This document shows, one piece after another, positions 42,048 to 50,885 of a DNA stretch of 64,000 nt (positions within the stretch are counted from its first letter, which is position 1; each line of letters begins with the position of its first letter). The notes beneath the pieces were generated by a model. It was not told the DNA's origin, made no database searches, and was given only the letters and a program-made list of their open reading frames with translations. The stretch lies in assembly GCF_036402745.1 (NCBI RefSeq), contig NZ_DASWSJ010000113.1, positions 50,320 through 114,319 of the forward strand. Reading direction: 5' to 3'. Origin of the DNA: Actinophytocola sp036402745. GTDB taxonomy: Bacteria > Actinomycetota > Actinomycetes > Mycobacteriales > Pseudonocardiaceae. The translations under genes were made by a program, and so were the position numbers.

Positions 42048-43853
42048 TCAGGTGCGGGTGGCCACGGGGTCTTCCCCCAACGGCGTGGCGTCGTCGAGGA
42101 AGCCGCCCGACTGGTGCTGCCACAGCCTCGCGTACATGCCGGACCGGGCGAGCAGCTGCTCGTGGGTGCCCTGCTCGACGATCGCGCCGTGGTCGAGGAC
42201 CACGAGCTGGTCCATCCGCGCGACCGTGCTCAGCCGGTGCGCCACCACGATCGCGGTCCGGCCGTCCATGATCCGCCACAGGGCCTGCTGGATCAGGATC
42301 TCGCTCTCCGAGTCCAGCGCGCTCGTGGCCTCGTCGAGCAGCAGGATCGGCGCGTTCCGCAGGATCGCGCGGGCGAGCGCCACCCGCTGGCGCTGCCCGC
42401 CGGACAGCTTCACCCCGCGCTCGCCGACGAGCGTCTCGAACCCGTCGGGCAGCGTCTCGGCGAACTCGGTCACGTGTGCCGCCCCGGCGGCCGCGACGAT
42501 CTCGGCGTCGGTGGCGTCCGGCCGGGCGAACGCGATGTTCTCGCGCAGCGTCCGGTGGAACATGGCCGGCTCCTGGGGCACGTAGCCGATCAGCCCGCGC
42601 AGGTCCGCCTGGCGCAACCGGGAGATGTCCTGCCCGCCGATGCGGATCGTCCCCGCCTGGATGTCCATCATCCGCAGGAGCAGCTGGGTGAGCGTGGTCT
42701 TGCCGCCACCGGAGCGGCCGACGAGCCCGACCTTGGTGCCGCTGGGCACCACGAGGTCCAGGCCGGTGAACAACGCGGGCGCGCCGGCGTGGGCGAAGTG
42801 GACCCGCTCGAACCGGACGTCGGCCGCCGCCGGCCGCAGCGGCTCCGGCGAGTCCGGGTCGACCACGGTGGGCGGGGTGAGCAGCAGCTCGGTGAACTGG
42901 GCCGCCTCGGTGAGCGAGCTCTCGAGCCTGCGGTAGATCTGGTTGAACTCGAACATGATCCGGGTCGCGTTGGAGAAGTACGCGAACGTCACCACGATCG
43001 CCTCGACACCGAGCCGGCCGCCGCCGAGGCCGATGGCGAGCAGCAGGCCGAGCGCGTTGGTGAGCACCGACAGCGGCGCGACCAGCGTGTCGATGCGCAG
43101 GTTGGCGTAGTCCCAGGAGCGGATGGCGAGCCGGCGTTGCTCGGCGACCCTGGCGCGGTGCTCGGCGGCCTCGCGGTCCTCGGCGGCGAAGGCGCGCACC
43201 GTGGCCATGTTCATCAGGCTGTCGGCGACGTGGCCGGAGACCCGCGCGATGGCGGCCTCGCGCTCGTCGACGAGCGACTGCCGCCGCCGCACGAGCGGCG
43301 CGATGCACAGCCCGGTGACCGCGATGAGGCTCACGAGCGCGACGACCAGCAGCGGGTCGTAGCGCCACAACACGACCGACGCGAACACCAGCGGCACGAC
43401 GCTGGCGACGACGTTGAACGCGAACGTGTCGACGAACTCCTCGAACCGGGACGCGAAGCTCAGCACCCGCTTGGTGAGCGAGCCGGCGAAGTTGTCGTGG
43501 AAGAACGCGGCGTCCTTGGCGAGCAGCTCGTTCATGCCGAGCACGTACAGGTTCTCGATCCCGCGCCCGTCCGTCCGATTGAGACAGTGCACGCCGGTCC
43601 GCCACAGCGCCTCGGCCAGCAGCATCAGGCCGGCGAAGGCGAGCACCGAGGGCAGCACGGTGGCGATGCTGACGTCCGCTCCGCCGGCGAGGCGCCCGGC
43701 GACGTCGGCGACGACGAGCGGAACGAGGTACAGCAGGCAGATGTTGCCCAACGCCGGCAACAGCAGCGCCGGCAGGGCGACCCGCTTGCGGCTGGACAGC
43801 TCGCGCCGGTAGTAGCGCAGCGCGAGCAACACCGCCGTCTTGCGTGTGGACAC
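42048..43853 (-). CDS. ABC transporter half-exporter (fused membrane and ATPase domains)
   Basis: This is a 601-residue type IV exporter half-molecule, expected to dimerise. Six membrane helices lie in residues 1-330, with the loop LLAKDAAFFHDNFAGSLTKR near residue 110. The ATPase has Walker A VGLVGRSGGGKTTLTQLLLR near residue 385, Q-loop GYVPQEPAMFHR, signature VKLSGGQRQRVALARAI near residue 490, Walker B PILLLDEATSALD, and the switch VVAHRLSTV. It starts with GTG. It lies upstream of a PNPOx-like gene's 3' end on the same strand. Substrate may be lipid, peptide or drug. Confidence 0.93.
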   Translation of the reverse strand: MSTRKTAVLLALRYYRRELSSRKRVALPALLLPALGNICLLYLVPLVVADVAGRLAGGADVSIATVLPSVLAFAGLMLLAEALWRTGVHCLNRTDGRGIENLYVLGMNELLAKDAAFFHDNFAGSLTKRVLSFASRFEEFVDTFAFNVVASVVPLVFASVVLWRYDPLLVVALVSLIAVTGLCIAPLVRRRQSLVDEREAAIARVSGHVADSLMNMATVRAFAAEDREAAEHRARVAEQRRLAIRSWDYANLRIDTLVAPLSVLTNALGLLLAIGLGGGRLGVEAIVVTFAYFSNATRIMFEFNQIYRRLESSLTEAAQFTELLLTPPTVVDPDSPEPLRPAAADVRFERVHFAHAGAPALFTGLDLVVPSGTKVGLVGRSGGGKTTLTQLLLRMMDIQAGTIRIGGQDISRLRQADLRGLIGYVPQEPAMFHRTLRENIAFARPDATDAEIVAAAGAAHVTEFAETLPDGFETLVGERGVKLSGGQRQRVALARAILRNAPILLLDEATSALDSESEILIQQALWRIMDGRTAIVVAHRLSTVARMDQLVVLDHGAIVEQGTHEQLLARSGMYARLWQHQSGGFLDDATPLGEDPVATRT

Positions 43854-43988
43854 GGCGGCTCGCCCCCTCTCCGCGACTCCCGAGCGGCCCGCGACCGTCT
43901 CATGGTGCCGGAGCCGGCCGGCCGGGGGCGATCGAATATCGGGCTCGGTCAGTCGTGGCGGGCACGGGTGAGGTTCGGCCGCGCGGCG

Positions 43989-44471
43989 TCAGTCCTGAGT
44001 GGACCGGTCGCGCAGCGCGACGAGCGCGGCCCGGGTCTCCGCCCAGCGCTCGTTGGCGGCGATCGCGGGGGTCGCGTGGAACTCCATGGGGCGCAACGGG
44101 ATGCCGAGCGAGTCGCGCTTGTGCCAGACCACCTCGCAGGTGAGGCAGGCGAACCCGGCGTGCTCCTCGGTCGCCCGCACGCGCAGCTTCGCGTAATGCG
44201 CGGCCGTGCCGTCGGCGGCGATGAGCGTGGCCGTGCCGGTGCGGGCGAGGTTGGCCCGCGCGGTGGCGCTCGCGACGGCGACGAGCAGCCTGTCGCCCGC
44301 GGGCAGGAGTTCCGCCGTGCACAGCAGCAGCACGTGCGGGAAGCCCGCCTCGTCCACCGTGACGAACGGGAACGCCTGCTCGGCGCGGTCCGGCTCGGGC
44401 CACGGTTCGAGCAGCCGGGCCAGCGCGCCCGAGCCGGACCTGCCGACCACGAGCCGGCTCGGTTCGGGCAT
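43989..44471 (-). CDS. Pyridoxamine 5'-phosphate oxidase-like (split-barrel) protein
   Basis: This is a 160-residue split-barrel flavin- or F420-binding protein. The segment FPFVTVDEAGFPHVLLLCTA near residue 35 is the start of the barrel, and ARANLARTGTATLIAADGTA near residue 72 is the usual phosphate-binding region. The function of such small family members is diverse. It lies 117 bases downstream of the TetR gene end and 135 bases upstream of the ABC exporter, all on the minus strand. A single promoter upstream of the TetR gene could serve all three. Confidence 0.72.
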   Translation of the reverse strand: MPEPSRLVVGRSGSGALARLLEPWPEPDRAEQAFPFVTVDEAGFPHVLLLCTAELLPAGDRLLVAVASATARANLARTGTATLIAADGTAAHYAKLRVRATEEHAGFACLTCEVVWHKRDSLGIPLRPMEFHATPAIAANERWAETRAALVALRDRSTQD

Positions 44472-44592
44472 GGCTCACCTCCGGTGCGGGCAGCGTACGC
44501 CGGATGCCGCACCGCTCGGCGCGAGTTCGCCGGGCAGGAGTACGTGCACGCCTACCACCGCCGCCCGGACGGGCACATCGCCTGGCGCCGGC

Positions 44593-45171
44593 TCAGCGGA
44601 AGCGCACGCGGTCCAGCAGGCCGTCCATCAGCTCGGGCAGCGGCGTCTCCCCGGCGCGCTCGAGCCACAGCACGCCCGCCGTCCGCATGGTGGCCAGGAA
44701 CGTCGCCGCCATCAGGCGGGCGAGGTCGGCGTCGGTGCGACCGCGGCCGAGGATCACCTCGGCCAGGTCGCGTTCCAGGGCCATCTGGTCCGCGGCCTGG
44801 CGGGCCAGCAGCGACGGGTGCCGGCGCAGCAGCCGTAGCTGCGCCACCCACTCCGGGTCGGGCAGGGTCCGCTCGGCGTACAGCTCCGCGGCGGCGCGCC
44901 GCAGGGCGAGCCAGGGCCGCTCCGCGGCGGGGCGGGCGCGGACGAGGTCCAGCATCCGGCGGGTGCGTTCGCGGTCCGCGTGCAGGACCGCGTCCTCCTT
45001 GTTGGCGAAGTAGTTCGAGAATGTCCGGCGGGAGACGCCCACCTCGTCCGCGATGTCCTCGATCGTCACGTTGTCGAACCCGCTCGCCATCGCGAGCCGG
45101 AGGGCAGCATCGTGCAGCGACTGCCTCGTCGCGGCTTTCTTGCGCTCACGAAGGGTGCCGACGGACTCCAC
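44593..45171 (-). CDS. TetR-family repressor, probably of the adjacent MFS exporter
   Basis: This is a 192-residue repressor with an N-terminal TetR HTH (VTIEDIADEVGVSRRTFSNY followed by FANKEDAVL, near residue 35) and a helical ligand-binding domain. It starts with GTG at 45171. It is divergent from an EmrB-type MFS gene, and the gap between them holds a perfect palindrome, GTGCAATTTTGCAC. This is the classical layout of a ligand-induced drug efflux switch. Confidence 0.92.
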   Translation of the reverse strand: MESVGTLRERKKAATRQSLHDAALRLAMASGFDNVTIEDIADEVGVSRRTFSNYFANKEDAVLHADRERTRRMLDLVRARPAAERPWLALRRAAAELYAERTLPDPEWVAQLRLLRRHPSLLARQAADQMALERDLAEVILGRGRTDADLARLMAATFLATMRTAGVLWLERAGETPLPELMDGLLDRVRFR

Positions 45172-45206
45172 GGGTACACCCTATCGGGGACTGGTAGGTT
45201 CCTATT

Positions 45207-45220
45207 GTGCAATTTTGCAC
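45207..45220. promoter_or_regulatory. Operator palindrome GTGCAATTTTGCAC
   Basis: A perfect 6-2-6 inverted repeat lies 36 bases upstream of the TetR start and 56 bases upstream of the MFS start. Its AT-rich centre stands out from the background. It is the likely site of the TetR protein. Confidence 0.6.
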
Positions 45221-45275
45221 TCTGAGCAAGAATGATGCCAAACGGGGCACACGAACTTGGAAGGCAGTGAAGGGA

Positions 45276-46841
45276 ATGGCCGAGGGGAACGCGGCCGACG
45301 AGGTGATGCCACGCCGACAGGTGCTGGAGTCGCTGAGCGGCTTGCTGCTGGTGCTGTTCGTCGCGATGATCAGCTCGACCGTGGTGTCGATCGCCCTGCC
45401 ACGGATCATCGGTTCGCTCAACGGAACGCAGACCCAGTACACCTGGGTGGTCACGGCGACCTTGTTGACCGCGACCGCGAGCACGCCCATTTGGGGCAAG
45501 CTCGCCGACCTGTTCAACAAGAAGACGCTCGTCCAGGTCGCGATCGTGGTCTTCGTGCTCGGCTCGATGGCCGCGGGCTTCGCGCAGAACGCCGAGCAGA
45601 TCATCGCCGCCCGCGCGTTCCAGGGCCTGGGGGTCGGGGGCCTGCAGGCACTGGTCCAGGTCGTGATCGCGGCGATCATCCCGCCTCGCGAGCGCGGCCG
45701 GTACAACGGCTACCTCGGCGCCGTCATGGCCGTGGCCACGGTGGGTGGCCCGCTGCTCGGCGGGCTCATCGTCGACGTGTCGTGGCTGGGCTGGCGGTGG
45801 TGTTTCTTCGTGGGCGTGCCCATCGCCGTGGTCGCGTTCACTGTGCTGCAGAAGACCCTGCACCTGGAGACCATCCGCCGGTCGAACGTGTACGTGGACT
45901 ACGCCGGCGCCGCGCTGATCGCGGTCGGCGTGAGCATCCTGCTGATCTGGGTGTCGTTCGTCGGCAGCTCGTTCGACTGGATGTCGTGGCAGACCGCGGC
46001 CATGGCCGGCGGTGGGCTGGTGGTGCTGCTGGTCGCCGTGTGGGTCGAGTCCCGGGTGCCGGAACCCGTGGTGCCACTGCACATCGTGCGCACCAGGACC
46101 ACGGCGCTCGCGATCATCGGCAGCCTCGCGGTGGGCATCGCGATGTTCGGCGGGGCGGTGTTCCTCGGCCAGTACTTCCAGATCGGCCGCGGCTACAGTC
46201 CGACCCAGGCCGGACTGCTGACCATCCCGCTGATGGCCGGCGTGCTCGTGGCCTCGACCGTGTCCGGCCAGCTGATCAGCCGTACCGGCGTGATCAAGCC
46301 CTACATCGTCGCCGGCTCGGTCCTGCTGGTCATCGGGTTCCTCGGGCTCGGCACGATCGACCACGCCACCTCGCTGGTCTTCGTGTCCGCCGCGATGGTC
46401 CTGGTCGGCGTCGGGGTCGGCATGACCATGCAGAACCTGGTGCTGGCGGTGCAGAACTCGGTGCCGCTGCGTGACCTCGGCGCGGCCAGCGCGTCGGTCA
46501 CGTTCTTCCGCTCGCTCGGCGGCACGATCGGCGTGTCCGTGCTCGGCGCGGTGCTGGCCCACCGGGTCACCGCCGACCTCACCGCCGCGCTCGGCGGGCA
46601 CGGGCTCACCACGGGCGGGACCACGAGCGCGCTGAACCTGGCCGCGCTGCCGCCGGACATCCAGCAGGTGGTGCGCCAGGTCTACGGCGACGCGACCGCG
46701 CACATCTTCCTGATCTCGGCGGCCGCGGGCGTGGTCGGCGTCATCGCGGCGCTGCTGCTCAAGCCGATCACCCTGCGCACCACCATCGACCTCGAACAGG
46801 TGGAGCAGGACCAGCAGGTGAACGACCCGATCGTGGGATAG
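45276..46841 (+). CDS. DHA2 (EmrB/QacA) family MFS drug exporter
   Basis: This is a 14-helix proton-coupled multidrug exporter of 521 residues. Helix 1 is LLLVLFVAMISSTVVSIALP near residue 22, with the conserved D-to-S position typical of some DHA2 members. Motif A-like PIWGKLADLFNKKTLVQVAI is near residue 72, and motif C MAVATVGGPLLGGLIVDVSW near residue 152. It is divergent from a TetR repressor and followed nine bases later by a Usp gene. A GTG three codons upstream of ATG 45276 is an alternative start. Confidence 0.92.
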   Translation: MAEGNAADEVMPRRQVLESLSGLLLVLFVAMISSTVVSIALPRIIGSLNGTQTQYTWVVTATLLTATASTPIWGKLADLFNKKTLVQVAIVVFVLGSMAAGFAQNAEQIIAARAFQGLGVGGLQALVQVVIAAIIPPRERGRYNGYLGAVMAVATVGGPLLGGLIVDVSWLGWRWCFFVGVPIAVVAFTVLQKTLHLETIRRSNVYVDYAGAALIAVGVSILLIWVSFVGSSFDWMSWQTAAMAGGGLVVLLVAVWVESRVPEPVVPLHIVRTRTTALAIIGSLAVGIAMFGGAVFLGQYFQIGRGYSPTQAGLLTIPLMAGVLVASTVSGQLISRTGVIKPYIVAGSVLLVIGFLGLGTIDHATSLVFVSAAMVLVGVGVGMTMQNLVLAVQNSVPLRDLGAASASVTFFRSLGGTIGVSVLGAVLAHRVTADLTAALGGHGLTTGGTTSALNLAALPPDIQQVVRQVYGDATAHIFLISAAAGVVGVIAALLLKPITLRTTIDLEQVEQDQQVNDPIVG

Positions 46842-46850
46842 GCGGTTGTC

Positions 46851-47345
46851 ATGGACGGCAACGTGGCCGGCCTGGGTGAGCCCTCGCGGGCGTACGAGCC
46901 GACGGTGGAACGCTTCGGTCCCCAGCCGGGGCCGGGGCGGACCATGCTCGTGGGGGTCGACGGCAGCGACACCGCGATGCGGGCGGCGGCCTACGCGATC
47001 GGCCTCGCGCGGCGGCAGGGCTACCGGCTGCTCGTGGCGTTCGTCGTCACCCGGTCGGGGCTCGCGCTCACCGGGCCGGCGGCCGCGTTCGAGCTCCGCA
47101 CCCAGCAGCAGCTGCACGAGGAGCTGCGCGAGCAGGTCCGGTCGGCGGCGGAGGAGTTCGGCGTGCCGGTGACGTACCTGCGGGTGTACGGCGACCCGGT
47201 CACGGCCCTGCGGGAGGCAGCGGACTGCAGCCACGCGGACACCGTGGTGGTCGGCGCGTCGACGAGTGCCGGGCACCGGTTCGCCGGCTCGGTGGCGACC
47301 AGGCTGATCAAGACGGGGCACTGGCCGGTGGTCGTCGTTCCGTGA
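46851..47345 (+). CDS. Universal stress protein
   Basis: This is a 164-residue UspA-domain protein. The first strand is MLVGVDGSDTAMRAAAYAIG near residue 32. The nucleotide loop is VVVGASTSAGHRFAGSVATR near residue 133, close to the G-x2-G-x9-G-S form of ATP-binding Usp proteins but with Ala-Ser in place of part of it. It is probably co-transcribed with the MFS exporter nine bases upstream. That pairing suggests a role in coping with the exporter's inducer. Confidence 0.9.
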   Translation: MDGNVAGLGEPSRAYEPTVERFGPQPGPGRTMLVGVDGSDTAMRAAAYAIGLARRQGYRLLVAFVVTRSGLALTGPAAAFELRTQQQLHEELREQVRSAAEEFGVPVTYLRVYGDPVTALREAADCSHADTVVVGASTSAGHRFAGSVATRLIKTGHWPVVVVP

Positions 47346-47436
47346 GCGCTGTTCCTGACCGTGTTGTTGGAAACTTACGATCTATGGATGCGCTGGGTTA
47401 TCGTTGGCCTACGCAGCGTCTAGGAGGTCGGGTCCC

Positions 47437-48543
47437 ATGCGACGTGGTCGGTTGTTCCGTTGGCTGGCGGCAGGTCTCGTCGTGGCCGGGGCGGCGACGG
47501 TGAGCGGGGGAGCGGCCGGCGCGGTGAACGCCGACGCGATGGCCTTCGCCCAGCAGGCGGCCGGGCAGCGGGTCATCTACTCCTACCCCGGCCTCACGCC
47601 ACCGCAGAGCCTGCTCGCCCGGATCCGCGCGGGCGAGGCCGCCGGTGTGATCTTCTTCGGCGAGAACGTGTCCAGCCTGTCGCAGATCTCCGGGGTGGTG
47701 GCGCAGCTGCGGGCGGCGGCCGCGCAGAGCCCGTCGTCTCAGCCGCTGCTGCTGATGACCGACCAGGAGGGCGGGCAGATCCGCCGGCTGCCCGGCGAGC
47801 CCGCGTTGTCGCACAAGGAGATCGGCCAGTCCGCCGACCCGGCCACCGCGGCGACGAACGCCGGACGCGGCGCGGGGCAGAACCTCGCGGGCGTCGACAT
47901 GAACGTGAACCTGGCGCCGGTGCTCGACGTGTTCCATGCGCCGGGAGACCTGATGGACCAGTACAAACGCTCGTTCAGCGCCAACGCGACCACGGTGGGC
48001 CAGCTCGGCGCGAACTACGTCCGGGCGCAGCAGGCCGTGGGTGTCGCCGCCACCGTGAAGCACTTTCCCGGCCTCGGCCCGGCGAACGCCGCGGACAACA
48101 CCGACACCAAACCGGTGACGCTGAACGTGTCGCTGTCCACCTTGCGCAGCGTGCACGAGGCGCCGTACCAGCCGTCGATCGCCGCGGGGGCGAAGCTCGT
48201 GATGCTGTCCTGGGCGGTCTACCCGGCGCTGGACTCCCGTCCGGCGGGGCTGTCGTCCGTGGTCGTCCAGCAGGAGCTGCGCACCCGCAACGGGTTCACC
48301 GGCGTCACCATCTCCGACGCCCTCGAGGCGGGCGCCCTGCGTGACTACGGCACGACCGCCAACCGCGCGGTGCTCGCCGCGCAGGCGGGCGTGGACCTGA
48401 TCCTGGCCTCGGCCCGCGACGTGAACCAGGGCGACCAGGCCGCCCAGGCCCTGGCCAACGCCCTCGCCGACGGCACCCTCGACAGCGGAGCCTTCGGCGA
48501 CGCGCTGGCCAGGGTCAACGCCCTGCGCGCCGGCCTGACCTAG
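47437..48543 (+). CDS. Secreted glycoside hydrolase family 3 (NagZ-like) protein
   Basis: This 368-residue exported GH3 single-domain protein is probably a beta-N-acetylhexosaminidase or relative acting on cell-wall glycans. The signal peptide ends near AAGAV (residue 31). Core motifs are RAGEAAGVIFFGENV near residue 66, LLLMTDQEGGQIRRLPG near residue 106, VNLAPVLDV near residue 158, and the nucleophile strand GVTISDALEAGAL near residue 292. The acid/base loop reads KHFPGLGPANAADNTD, so the His of the NagZ KHFPGHG loop is replaced by Leu. It starts after TAGGAGG. Its stop shares CTAG with the convergent MMPL gene. Confidence 0.85.
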   Translation: MRRGRLFRWLAAGLVVAGAATVSGGAAGAVNADAMAFAQQAAGQRVIYSYPGLTPPQSLLARIRAGEAAGVIFFGENVSSLSQISGVVAQLRAAAAQSPSSQPLLLMTDQEGGQIRRLPGEPALSHKEIGQSADPATAATNAGRGAGQNLAGVDMNVNLAPVLDVFHAPGDLMDQYKRSFSANATTVGQLGANYVRAQQAVGVAATVKHFPGLGPANAADNTDTKPVTLNVSLSTLRSVHEAPYQPSIAAGAKLVMLSWAVYPALDSRPAGLSSVVVQQELRTRNGFTGVTISDALEAGALRDYGTTANRAVLAAQAGVDLILASARDVNQGDQAAQALANALADGTLDSGAFGDALARVNALRAGLT

Positions 48544-50723
48544 ACCGGCACCGGCACCGGGCGCTCCTCGCGCGGCGGCTCGGTGAGCTTCTCGCCCTCG
48601 ACGTCGACGTTGGGCAGCAGGCGGTCGAGCCAGCGGGGGAGCCACCAGGCCCGCTTGCCCAGCAACGACATCACCGCGGGCACGATCGTCATGCGGACCA
48701 CGAACGCGTCCACCGCGACGCCGACCGCGAGCGCGAAGCCGATCGACTGGATCAGCGAGTCCTGGGCGAGAACGAACCCGGCGAACACGCTGGTCATGAT
48801 CAGCGCGGCGGCCACCACCACCCGGGCGCCGTGCCGGAACCCGGCCACCATCGCCTCGCCCGCCGGGGCGCCGTGCACGTACTCCTCGCGCATCCGGGTC
48901 ACCAGGAACACCTGGTAGTCCATCGCGAGTCCGAAGAGGACACCGATGAGCAGGATCGGCAGCATGCTCATGATCGGCCCGGTGCTCTCCACGCCGAGCG
49001 CGCCGGCGAGCCAGCCCCACTGGAACACCGCGACAACTGCGCCGAACGTGGCCGCGACCGAGGCGAGGAAGCCCAGCGTCGCCTTGAGCGGCACGATCAC
49101 CGAGCGGAACACCAGCATCAGCAACAGGAACGCGAGCCCGACGATCAGCGCGAGGTAGGGGATCATCGCGCCGGCGAGCTTGGCGGAGACGTCGATGTTG
49201 GCGGCGGTCTGGCCGGTCACCGAGATCTCCGCGCCGGTGGTGTCGTGCAGTGTGCCGCCGGCCGCGCGGATCTTGCCGACGAGGTCCTCGGTGGCCGCGT
49301 CGCTCGGGCCGGTCCGCGGGATCACGGTCAGCAGCGTCGTGTCGCCCGCGCGGTTGTGCTGCGGCGGGGTCGTCCCGGCGACGCCGAGCGCCTCGATCCG
49401 CCGCACGGTCTGCTGCACGGCGTCCTGCGGGTTGGCGCTGCCGGAGGTGTCGACGACGACGGTCAGCGGCCCGTTGGCGCCGGGGCCGAAGCCCTTGCTC
49501 ACGAGCTCGTAGGCCTTGTGCTGGCTGGAGTCCGGCGCGGCGTTGGCGTCGTTGGGCAGGCCGAGCTGCATGCTCGCGGCGGGCACGGCGAGCAGCCCGA
49601 GGCCGAGCAGGGCGATCACCAGCGCGGATACGCGGCGGCGCGCGACGAGGCGGGCCCAGCGCTCGCCCATGCTGGTCCGGCCGGGCTTGGGGCCGCCGTT
49701 GAGGCCGCGGATCCGGGCGCCGCGCACCCGGTCGCCGGCGAACCCGAGCACGGCGGGGAGCAGCGTGATCGCGATGAGGACCGCGACGGCGACGGTGATC
49801 GCGGCGGCGACACCCATCTCGCCGAGGAACGGGATGCCGACGACGGTGAGGCCGGCGAGCGCGACGATCACGGTGAGCCCGGCGAAGACGACGGCCGAGC
49901 CGGCGGTGCCGACCGCGCGCGCGGCGGCGCGCTCGTGGTCGAGGCCGCGGGCGAGCTCGTTGCGGTAGCGGGAGACGATGAAGAGCGCGTAGTCGATGCC
50001 GACCGCCAGGCCGATCATCAGCGCGAGCACCGGGGTGTTGGCGTTGAGCTCGAGGAAGCCGGACGCGGTGGTGATGCCGGCCATGCCGACGCCGACCCCG
50101 ACGAGCGCGGTGAGCAGCGGCAGCCCGGCGGCGAGCAGCGAGCCGAACGTGATGACGAGGACCAGCGCGGCGACGAGGACGCCGAGGATCTCGGTGGCGC
50201 CGGTCGCGGGCGCGGCCCGGGTGGCGTCGCCGCCGAGCTCGACCGTGAGCCCCGCGCTCTCCCCGGACCGGGCCGCCTTCTCCAGGCCCGCGCGGTCGGC
50301 GTCGGTGAGCGCGAACGCCTGCTGGTCGTAGCCGACCTGGACGAGGGCGACCGTGCCGTCCGGCGAGACGGCGCGAGTCTTGAACGGGTCGGTCACCCGG
50401 GCGACCTCGGGCGCGTTCTCGATCGCGGCGACGACGCGCTCGACGGCTGCCTTGTTGGCCGGGTCGGTGAAGGTCTGCCCCTCTGGTGCGGCGATCGCGA
50501 CACGTGCGGTGCCGCCGCCGATGCCGGCCTCGGGGAAGGTCGACTTCAGGTGGTCGATGGCGCGCTGGGCCTCGGTGCCGGGGATGGTCACGGCGTTCGT
50601 GAGCTGGCCGGACAGGCCCACCGCGCCGATGCCGAGCACGATCAGCAGGGCCGCCCAGACGCCGGTGACCAGCCACCGGCGGCGGAAGGACGCGCGGCCG
50701 AGGCGGTAGAGGAATGTCGCCAC
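48540..50723 (-). CDS. MMPL/RND-family transporter
   Basis: This is a 727-residue, 12-helix proton-driven exporter of the MMPL family (lipid or drug export). The two repeats each contain a large extracytoplasmic domain. GLAVGIDYALFIVSRYRNEL near residue 235 and FGLAMDYQVFLVTRMREEYV near residue 595 are the proton-relay segments with Asp-Tyr. It is divergent from a TetR gene, with palindromes between. Its stop overlaps that of the GH3 gene by four bases. Confidence 0.93.
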   Translation of the reverse strand: MATFLYRLGRASFRRRWLVTGVWAALLIVLGIGAVGLSGQLTNAVTIPGTEAQRAIDHLKSTFPEAGIGGGTARVAIAAPEGQTFTDPANKAAVERVVAAIENAPEVARVTDPFKTRAVSPDGTVALVQVGYDQQAFALTDADRAGLEKAARSGESAGLTVELGGDATRAAPATGATEILGVLVAALVLVITFGSLLAAGLPLLTALVGVGVGMAGITTASGFLELNANTPVLALMIGLAVGIDYALFIVSRYRNELARGLDHERAAARAVGTAGSAVVFAGLTVIVALAGLTVVGIPFLGEMGVAAAITVAVAVLIAITLLPAVLGFAGDRVRGARIRGLNGGPKPGRTSMGERWARLVARRRVSALVIALLGLGLLAVPAASMQLGLPNDANAAPDSSQHKAYELVSKGFGPGANGPLTVVVDTSGSANPQDAVQQTVRRIEALGVAGTTPPQHNRAGDTTLLTVIPRTGPSDAATEDLVGKIRAAGGTLHDTTGAEISVTGQTAANIDVSAKLAGAMIPYLALIVGLAFLLLMLVFRSVIVPLKATLGFLASVAATFGAVVAVFQWGWLAGALGVESTGPIMSMLPILLIGVLFGLAMDYQVFLVTRMREEYVHGAPAGEAMVAGFRHGARVVVAAALIMTSVFAGFVLAQDSLIQSIGFALAVGVAVDAFVVRMTIVPAVMSLLGKRAWWLPRWLDRLLPNVDVEGEKLTEPPREERPVPVPV

Positions 50724-50764
50724 CTGTGGACTCCTTCGTTCGGTTCGCTCGGTTCCCGAAGCTA

Positions 50765-50824
50765 GCCGATCGGCAAGCGCCCGCCAAGCCGATCGGCAAG
50801 TATGTGACTAGCCGCACGGCTAGT
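50765..50824. promoter_or_regulatory. Three palindromes between the MMPL and TetR genes
   Basis: GCCGATCGGC occurs twice (50765-50774 and 50788-50797), each followed by AAG. An 18-base inverted repeat, ACTAGCCG-CA-CGGCTAGT, lies at 50807-50824. They fill the 162-base divergent gap and are likely operators of the TetR protein, repressing both genes. Confidence 0.65.
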
Positions 50825-50885
50825 TGTCGACTTGTCGAATGGCTAGCTGAGAGAGTAGGGTCGAACTCTCAGCGAGGAGGTCACG

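Noticed and set aside
42114..45197. Plus-strand open frame of about 1000 codons across the ABC exporter, PNPOx-like and TetR genes
   Set aside because: It spans three well-supported minus-strand genes and shows only low-complexity sequence.
47398..50817. Minus-strand open frame of about 1100 codons over the MMPL and GH3 genes
   Set aside because: It is a frame shadow: MMPL in another frame has all family motifs and GH3 lies on the plus strand with a signal peptide.
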